From Siphonodentalium dalli (lineage: Eukaryota > Mollusca > Scaphopoda > Gadilida > Siphonodentaliidae), in NCBI GenBank assembly GCA_032622095.1, contig CP136066.1:94199319-94263318 (forward strand): a stretch of 64,000 nucleotides of DNA, in the 5' to 3' direction. The notes under the pieces were generated by a model. That model saw nothing but the letters and a program-made list of their open reading frames with translations. It had not been told where the DNA came from and did not search any database. The position numbers and the translations under genes were made by a program. The first letter of the stretch is position 1; each line of letters starts with the position of its first letter. This document shows positions 58,120 to 64,000 of this stretch, piece by piece.

Positions 58120-58379
58120 CCCTTTCATGAAGGGAGCTGCGCTGGTGCAGCATTAAAGATCATGTGCCAGTGCATTCTCTTATATATGCGAGTCTCCCAG
58201 AGACTCACAAATATAAGAGAATGCACTGGCATACAAGGTCATGGTAAATATTGTTAGGCCAATGTATTCTCTTATATATACAACGCACCTTATGGAGACT
58301 CGAATATATAAAAGAATACATTGGCATGGGGTTTTCGCAACATTTCAGGAAGCTCCAGTCGTGAAAGAGTTAAAAATAA
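58120..58379. mobile_element. C element, complete
   Basis: TTAA at 58116-58119 and 58380-58383. Ends CCCTTTCATGAAGGGAGCTG and AGCTCCAGTCGTGAAAGAG. Two hairpins of the CAGTGCATTCTCTTATATAT / CAATGTATTCTCTTATATAT type. Confidence 0.85.
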
Positions 58380-58524
58380 GAAACCCCATCACATCCTGTC
58401 ACCTACTGCCTGCAAGAATTTATGAGTACTATAAACCTCATGGATATCACCCTAATTATCTGAGGTGCTGTCAGTGCAAAAAAGATAGGAGAGGTCTAAC
58501 AAATCCCTGGTGTGCAATCATATA

Positions 58525-58706
58525 CAGTAATGCCCTAAATAATCGACTCCTTAACCACAGCAGAATTATGGGTAATTTTTTAGGATTTAGTCGGAATTAC
58601 GGCATTTTGCCATTCATCGGAAAGCTCTCAGTATTTCCGACTAAATCCTGAAAAGTTACCCATAATTCTGCTGTGGTTAAGGAGTTGATTATTTAGGGCA
58701 TTACTG
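58525..58706. mobile_element. M element
   Basis: CAGTAATGCCCTAAATAATC to GGGCATTACTG|TA. Right inner arm deleted after AAAGCTCTCAGTATTTCC. Confidence 0.9.
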
Positions 58707-58791
58707 TACATCATCGGGTGCAAGGGGGTACTATCCTCAGAAGGACATTTTTTCCCAATGAAAATTACAGGCATCAGTTGAGGGCAAGTGT

Positions 58792-58809
58792 GGGGGGGGG
58801 GGGGGGGGG
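58792..58809 (+). repeat. poly-G tract, 18 bases
   Basis: Uninterrupted G run within GGGCAAGTGTGG context. Confidence 0.9.
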
Positions 58810-59528
58810 TTATGCCCCTGCACGACCTACTTCATCCATCCCTTCCCACTGCCTGAAAGAATTTACCAGAGATAAAAACACATGAATTTCATCAGGCCAA
58901 TTAACCAAGGGGGCTGTCAGTGCAGAGGAGTTAGGGCAAATCTCATGTCTGTAATTAGAGACAGAGGAGAGCCCCTATTCCCCAATATCTCCGCTAGAAC
59001 ACTAAGTCCATTGATTCCGGGGTATTATCCAAATTTTATCACATTCTGCTCTTATTAATTATCATTCCCTTCTCCAGACACATTCTCCGCGTTTTATTGA
59101 ATTACAATACATTATATTGTAGCAGAGATATGCGATATGAAAATAATTTGACGTGATTTCAGTCTGAATTCAGATCGAGAGATTTTTATTTTGTAATTTT
59201 TCCTACATTGCCAATCATTGCGGATAATTTTTTTCTATGTTTATTGTATTATTGGCATAGTAGAAATATAACCTTATATTTGCCCATTCCCAGCCAAATT
59301 ACTTTTCTGGGGTCGTTTCCTGCTAGAGATTGATGGGCCGGCAACTGATTTCTATTCAAAAGGCTATCAGACAGTGTAATCACATAACCTTAAGGATCTC
59401 ATGATTGGGTGGCGAGCTCACATTACACATCACATCACGGCAAGTATCACTTTTCTTAAATAAAGATCCAAGATCAAGCAGTTCAGGTGATTTCCACAAA
59501 GAGATGCGCATCAATGAATAGATATATG
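58810..59528. other. no feature recognised
   Basis: AT-rich sequence without inverted repeats or frames. Confidence 0.5.
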
Positions 59529-59906
59529 CAAGCCTGGATATAGTGTGCCTGACATTTGCAGAATGATGTCACCAAATTCACCAGTCTGGGAACAGCATTC
59601 TGCTTTGGCCTCAACTGCTATGAGAGACCTATAGGATCAGATTGAAGTTCCCCAGATGAAGTCAGTAATGTTCACCCATCAGTAACCTCGATTGTGCATT
59701 TTATTGTCTGCAAATTAGGGAATATAGAATCCTAACAGAAGGGAAAAAGTAACTAAAACAATACTTCACAGAAGATGAGGCCTAAGCAGAATGAGGTCCC
59801 TAGAGGGTGAATTTGGTAATCTCGCCCACTGTGCGGGGTAGCATCATTAAGTTCACCCTCTGGGGACCTCATTCTGCAAATGTCAGACACACTATATCCA
59901 GGTTTG
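59529..59906. mobile_element. N element with 8-bp target duplication
   Basis: CAAGCCTGGATATAGTGTGC to CACTATATCCAGGTTTG. Flanks GATATATG (59521-59528) and GATACATG (59907-59914), one mismatch. The left palindrome is shortened. Confidence 0.85.
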
Positions 59907-59983
59907 GATACATGTACGTTAAAGATCCCTACCATGGAGAAATCACGGAATCGCAAAATTTATGGACAAATTGGGTCGATCTG

Positions 59984-60192
59984 CAGTAATGCTCTAAATA
60001 ATCCTTAACCACAGCAGAATTATGGGTAATTTTTCAGGATTTAGTCGGAAATATGGCTTGTTGCCCTTTCATCGGAAAGCTCTCAGTAAGAGCGTTCCGA
60101 TGAATGGCAACAAGCCATATTTCCAACTAGATACTGAAAAATTACCCATAATTCTGCTGTGGTTAAGGAGTCGATTATTTAGAGCATTACTG
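59984..60192. mobile_element. M element
   Basis: CAGTAATGCTCTAAATAATC to GATTATTTAGAGCATTACTG. The GCTC/GAGC variant is matched in both arms. Confidence 0.9.
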
Positions 60193-60696
60193 TACTTGAT
60201 CCCGGCTTGTAATAGTCAGGATAATGAGGCCAAGCCATACCAAGGAGTGTGTACATGTATCACCTTCAAGCTCCCAGGACCCTATTGTTGAACTGGTTAT
60301 CCCAATTTATCAGAAAAGAAAACTGATGAGCTCAGCAGATCATATAAAACCTACAGTGACTGATATAAGCTGCTCAAATTAAGACCCTGATAAGGATTAT
60401 AACCCACTTGATGATTAGAGCTAGAAACCAGGCCTGATGAAGTCTGAGATTACAGTTTTACACAGTGATTAGAAGTTCAGTGATTATCACACCATGGGCT
60501 GATGAGCTGGGAAGGAAAATGAAATCTTCAACAGGAATGGGAGACCTGCTGAGTTATTAGAGCCAAGCAGCTGCTCTGGCCTGACTCAATCAGTGTTGCT
60601 GGTGGGATGACAGATTTACAACATCCTTATATACCCCAGACTGGTCATGTTCTACAGATATAGTGCAGAGTGATAAGTAATAAAATAATAGCATGG
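60193..60696. other. no feature recognised
   Basis: Unique-looking sequence. Confidence 0.5.
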
Positions 60697-60700
60697 TTAA

Positions 60701-60793
60701 CCCTTTCAGTGCCAAGTCCGATTTTTGTATCAATTTGAAAAATGATCAAGGAAGTATGGGTTGATTCAAAAATTGGACTTGGCACTGAAAGGG
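60701..60793. mobile_element. short B-type element
   Basis: TTAA at 60697-60700 and 60794-60797. CCCTTTCAGTGCCAAGTCCG and GGACTTGGCACTGAAAGGG. Only 93 bp. Confidence 0.87.
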
Positions 60794-60797
60794 TTAA

Positions 60798-61012
60798 CCC
60801 TTCCATGACTGGACCTTCCTGAAATTTTGTGATCACCCTGTGCCATACATAGTGAGCCTGCCCTCGCATATAAGAGAATACATTGGCCTAAAAATAGTTA
60901 CCTTGACTTTGTAAGCCAGAGAATTATCATACATATGCGCGGCTCCATATGGGAGAATGCACTGGCACAGGATCTTTAATGCTGCACCAGCGTAGCTCTC
61001 GTTATGAAATGG
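60798..61012. mobile_element. C element sharing a TTAA with its neighbour
   Basis: CCCTTCCATGACTGGACCTT to GTAGCTCTCGTTATGAAATGG|TTAA (61013). The shared hairpin sequences are degraded (CGCATATAAGAGAATACATT). Confidence 0.78.
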
Positions 61013-61079
61013 TTAAGAACATTTGTGGAATGATAAAATCCTCAGGATTTGCCGACTTACAAGTTATTTATTATTCATA

Positions 61080-61230
61080 CAGTAATGCCCTAAGTAATAG
61101 ACTCCTTAACCAGAGCAGAATTATGGGTAACTTTTCAGGATTTAGTCTGATTTAGTCAGAAATATGGCTTATTGTCATTCATCGGAAAGCTCTCAACTGG
61201 TTAATAAGTCGATTACTTAGGGCATTACTG
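61080..61230. mobile_element. M element, right inner arm deleted
   Basis: CAGTAATGCCCTAAGTAATA to GATTACTTAGGGCATTACTG. Small duplication GATTTAGTCTGATTTAGTCAG. Confidence 0.88.
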
Positions 61231-61394
61231 TAGTTCACTCAAGGACTGGCAAAATTTAGAACAGCAATATTGTTCAACCCAAAGAGGCGTTTGTATGGTG
61301 TAGGAAGATAATTGTTGAATAGGAAATATAAGTGGACATCTCTTTCTCTTTATAGATATACAGCAATGTGGATCAGGATCTATAATAAAGTTGA

Positions 61395-61644
61395 AAGAGG
61401 ACCCCAAAGCTGGGGACCTCATTTTGCAGATTAAAACTCGGATTAATAAGTTCCTATTTCTAAAGAAACTAAAAAAAAATGTTTTTCTTGATAATAAAGA
61501 TACTTTCCAGAGAAGATGAGGCCTAAGCAGAATGAGGTCCATAGAGGATGAACTTAGCGATGCTAGCATGCTGTGCAGGTATGCCACTAAATTCACTCTC
61601 TGGGGACCTCATTCTGCAAATGTCTACACCTTATATTGAGCCCC
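61395..61644. mobile_element. N2 element, middle and right part
   Basis: GGGGACCTCATTTTGCAGAT, AAGATGAGGCCTAAGCAGAA and the right palindrome ending ACACCTTATATTGAGCC. Confidence 0.7.
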
Positions 61645-61652
61645 AGTGGCTG

Positions 61653-61988
61653 CAAGTCTGATTATAGTATGCCTGTCATTTGCAGAATGAGGTCCCCAGA
61701 TGGTGAACTTAGTGGTGAATATTGTGATGTACACCCAATGGGGAACCTCAATTATACAATGTGTCGTCTGCCAATTTGGGGATACAGAGGATCAAAACTA
61801 AAAAAGAAATAGCATCTATGTGAAGAAGTTTCTATAGAAATAATAAAGGAAATATCCAGAGAAGATGAGGCCTAAGCAGAATGAGGTCCCCAGAGGGTGA
61901 ATTTAGTATGCTATGCAGGATGGCATCACTAAATTCACTCTCTGGGGACCTCATTCTGCAAATGACAGGCACACTATACTCAGGCTTC
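61653..61988. mobile_element. N element with perfect 8-bp target duplication
   Basis: CAAGTCTGATTATAGTATGC to CACACTATACTCAGGCTTC. AGTGGCTG on both sides (61645-61652, 61989-61996). Confidence 0.9.
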
Positions 61989-62459
61989 AGTGGCTGGTGG
62001 GATGACAGCTTTACAAATCCTTATATACCAAGGCTGACCCCATTCTACGCTCTAGTGCAAAGTGCAGGACATGTGCTGAGGTAAAACTTGAACCCTTGAG
62101 ATTTGCTGACATATTTATTATTTATTCACCAAGGGACTGGCACCATTTAGACAAGTCCTACTGTATATATATATTGAATGAAGGAACTGTTAATTCCTCT
62201 CTCAGGTGAATGAACAGCCTATGGATCAATATGTACATTATGGAGATGAACTGTGATATTTTTTTGCACTCTTAAACTATTAGGACTGATTGTCAAGACT
62301 AGAGTATCAATGATGATGAACCAATAATTTATTTGCAATGAAAAAGTCAAAAATCAAGATCCAAAAAGTCGTGTTTGGGAATGGTATATGAATATAGGGC
62401 AGCCAGGTTACTGGAAACATACATCCATTATTTTGGACATATATATGTCCAAAATATGT

Positions 62460-62474
62460 CCCCCCCCCCCCCCC
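62460..62474 (-). repeat. poly-C tract, 15 bases
   Basis: Uninterrupted C run, the minus-strand version of the poly-G tracts listed elsewhere. It lies about 90 bp from the acidic exon, on its intron side. Confidence 0.9.
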
Positions 62475-62565
62475 AGCTGAGGACCATATACTAATTGCCA
62501 ATAAATTTACCAGATGTTTAAATACGAAAAAGAGCTGCCATTTTCGACTGTTACAGAAAACTTAC

Positions 62566-62635
62566 TTTGGTTAATTTCTTCAATCTCCGCATTCTCATCA
62601 TCTGATTCCGTGCCCGAATCATGATCATCATCCAA
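62566..62635 (-). CDS. short acidic exon, probably upstream exon of the same minus-strand gene
   Basis: On the minus strand a 70-nt stretch lies between an acceptor preceded by a T-rich tract (TTTTTTATCATTTCAG) and a consensus donor (CCAAA then GTAAGT). One frame gives LDDDHDSGTESDDENAEIEE and then INQ, a highly acidic segment with casein-kinase-2-like Ser/Thr-acidic sites. It leaves in phase 1, the phase needed by the serine-rich exon at 43053-43648. Joined, the border codon reads AAT (Asn) and the frame continues. A second frame is also open, but it gives a Met/Arg-rich string that looks unnatural. The linking intron would be about 18.9 kb and hold most of the transposons between the two exons. 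Upstream exons should lie further right or beyond the window. Splice sites are clear; the link to the second exon is inference. Confidence 0.55.
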
Positions 62636-62964
62636 CTGAAATGATAAAAAATATATATATCGGAATGGGTGGCACATCATACCAGGATAATGGCAGGATT
62701 GGTCATTAGGGCTAAAGATACAGATTCGTGTTGAGGCAGCGGATCAAAGGAATTGAATATCAAGATACATGTATATCATATTGTTTAGATGCATGTTAAA
62801 TTTGTATTTTTTTTTAAATTTATTTTAGATACATATATTTAATGACATGGGCCCCCTGCATGTACAACGGAGCAGTGAACTATGGATTGATCGGACATAA
62901 TTTCATGTATGGTTTGCTTCCAACAATGATTTTAATCTCAAATTAAAGACGGTTGATTGGTGAA

Positions 62965-63285
62965 TGAATATTAATTAACATTAAAACAGCCGTACAGCTG
63001 ACAGAGACATCTCCCATTTAGTGTTGTGACAAGGGGGGGAAACGGCATATATGTGAAGTCGAGCCAGAGAATTACAGAATCATTGCTTATATTAAACTCA
63101 TTCTTTATTCATCAATACAATACAAAAACATACAACAATAATATAATAACATAATAATACGTTAACAACAAATTTATAAACTTAAATGGCGTCAATTTCG
63201 CTGTCTGTGATTGTCACAGAAATCTTAATTAACAAAAACAGCCATCTACCATTTAGTGTTGTGACTCTCCTGTCTGTTCATTGGC
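62965..63285 (+). repeat. direct repeat pair, about 50 bp, 235 bp apart
   Basis: AACAGCC with CCATTTAGTGTTGTGAC occurs near 62986-63032 and again near 63235-63267. The sequence between includes TCATTCTTTATTCATCAATA, an AATAAAG-type signal on the minus strand. It may be a retroelement end. Confidence 0.5.
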
Positions 63286-63479
63286 TGTGTTCAAAATCAA
63301 GGTAACTTTGAAGTTTAAAAGACTGGATTCTGATCTAATCTTGTGTTAAAATAAAACGTATAGTAACGTTACTTCATCAGCCACAGTATCCATTATCTCA
63401 ATAAGATATTAATGAAAATAATATAGTAAACGATACGCAAGAAAACTTCAAACGCTTTGATTACATTGTCCACAGGTAA

Positions 63480-63620
63480 GACACCGATTCCATGTCCATG
63501 TCAATTATTGTTACTGTTAGTTCCCACTTCCTGTTGGGTTTTCGCGCGTAAAAATTGAAAATAGTTATCACGTGACAGGTGAAACGAACTGGAATGCGTT
63601 TCGATATGAACTAACGATGC
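63480..63620 (-). promoter_or_regulatory. possible promoter-like patch with ETS, E2F and E-box matches
   Basis: This stretch is less AT-rich than its surroundings and packs three known motif types within 60 bp: CACTTCCTG (ETS type, 63525-63533), TTTTCGCGCG (E2F type, 63539-63548) and CACGTG (E-box, 63569-63574). It lies upstream of the minus-strand acidic exon. No start site or first exon could be identified, so the assignment is speculative. Confidence 0.2.
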
Positions 63621-64000
63621 CCGCAATGTGTTTCTAAAATGCCACGCACTGCTTTGGCCCGAACATGCATCTTTTTTGCATAATCTACCGGGTTATTTTT
63701 ATGGAGGCAAATAGTTTCTTTTTGTGTTTCATTCCACTGTGGATGATCGGAAGTAATTATTTGTACGCGTTTTCTTAGTACTGTAATTCGAGTCAGATAG
63801 AGAGAACATATTAAGTTTGTACAGTGAGTAGAATTATGTTATTTTCAGCTCTATTTCTAAGCCAAATTGTCCCGAACAGGATACCGGAGCGGAATTTCGA
63901 ACAGCCCAACGCCGAACATACAACATTGGCACAAACGAGTAGCAGCATTTATTTTCAAACAGCTATTCGAGGTCGGTGTCTCGGCATAAATTCACACCGT

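Noticed and set aside
2168-61012. CRISPR-like array of hairpins
   Set aside because: The repeats are dispersed, inverted and bounded by TTAA; no regular spacers, and the DNA is eukaryotic.
5829-61230. Recurring short peptide NRLLNHSRIMGNFSGFSRKY in many open frames on both strands
   Set aside because: It is the translation of M element arms. The same DNA is present as inverted arms, the frames start and stop in flanking DNA, and no splice sites support it.
7757-61964. Recurring peptide MRSPEGEFSD...NSPSGDLIL
   Set aside because: Translation of the N element palindrome, appearing identically on both strands.

Overview
This is eukaryotic nuclear DNA: AT-rich, almost without long open frames, with introns carrying GT..AG borders, and filled with non-autonomous DNA transposons. 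The repeat types (Tc1/mariner-like TA elements, piggyBac-like TTAA elements, hAT and PIF/Harbinger-like elements, a FLYWCH-type Mutator relative and a block of 161-bp tandem repeats) suit a marine invertebrate such as a mollusc, hemichordate, amphioxus or echinoderm. I cannot decide which from sequence alone. Most apparent short ORFs are translations of repeat arms, not genes.

Genes. The best host gene runs on the minus strand. A 70-nt acidic exon at 62566-62635 joins, with matching phase and good splice sites, to a 596-nt serine-rich exon at 43053-43648. The intron would be about 19 kb, and further exons must lie beyond 64000 and below 43053. I do not recognise the protein. Three weaker plus-strand candidates are a possible two-exon secreted peptide (37143-37247 + 38398-38497), an exon-like patch at 44834-45071 and another at 23506-23720. 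Transposase remnants are a broken FLYWCH-MULE gene (56431-57590) and the BED-finger first exon of a hAT element (34295-34445).

Repeats. Family M (over 30 pieces) is a roughly 200-bp foldback element flanked by TA with termini CAGTAATGCCC. Family N (about 15 pieces) is a 250-460-bp element with termini CAAGCCTG and 8-bp target duplications, hence hAT-like. Families A, B, C, D, E and G are separate TTAA-flanked elements. A, B and C have different termini but share an internal hairpin built on CAATGCATTCTCTTATATAT. Nested insertions date some of these: a hAT element and a PIF-like element each sit inside an M copy, and at 49.8-52.5 kb three layers are stacked.

Layout. 0.8-6 kb: M copies, one A, one E and the tandem array. 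7.5-12.4 kb: N-rich, with D and A. 13.5-25 kb: M copies, a 63-bp tandem array, palindromes, B, C, a 1.1-kb inverted duplication with D. 25-30 kb: few features, then N, M and B. 30-36.7 kb: M, F, D, C, G, E, the hAT insertion and A. 37-42 kb: a quieter stretch with the peptide candidate and E copies. 42-49 kb: the PIF insertion, the serine-rich exon, M and N. 49-54 kb: nested elements and an inverted duplication. 54-62 kb: M, N, the MULE remnant, C and B. 62-64 kb: the acidic exon and a possible promoter region.
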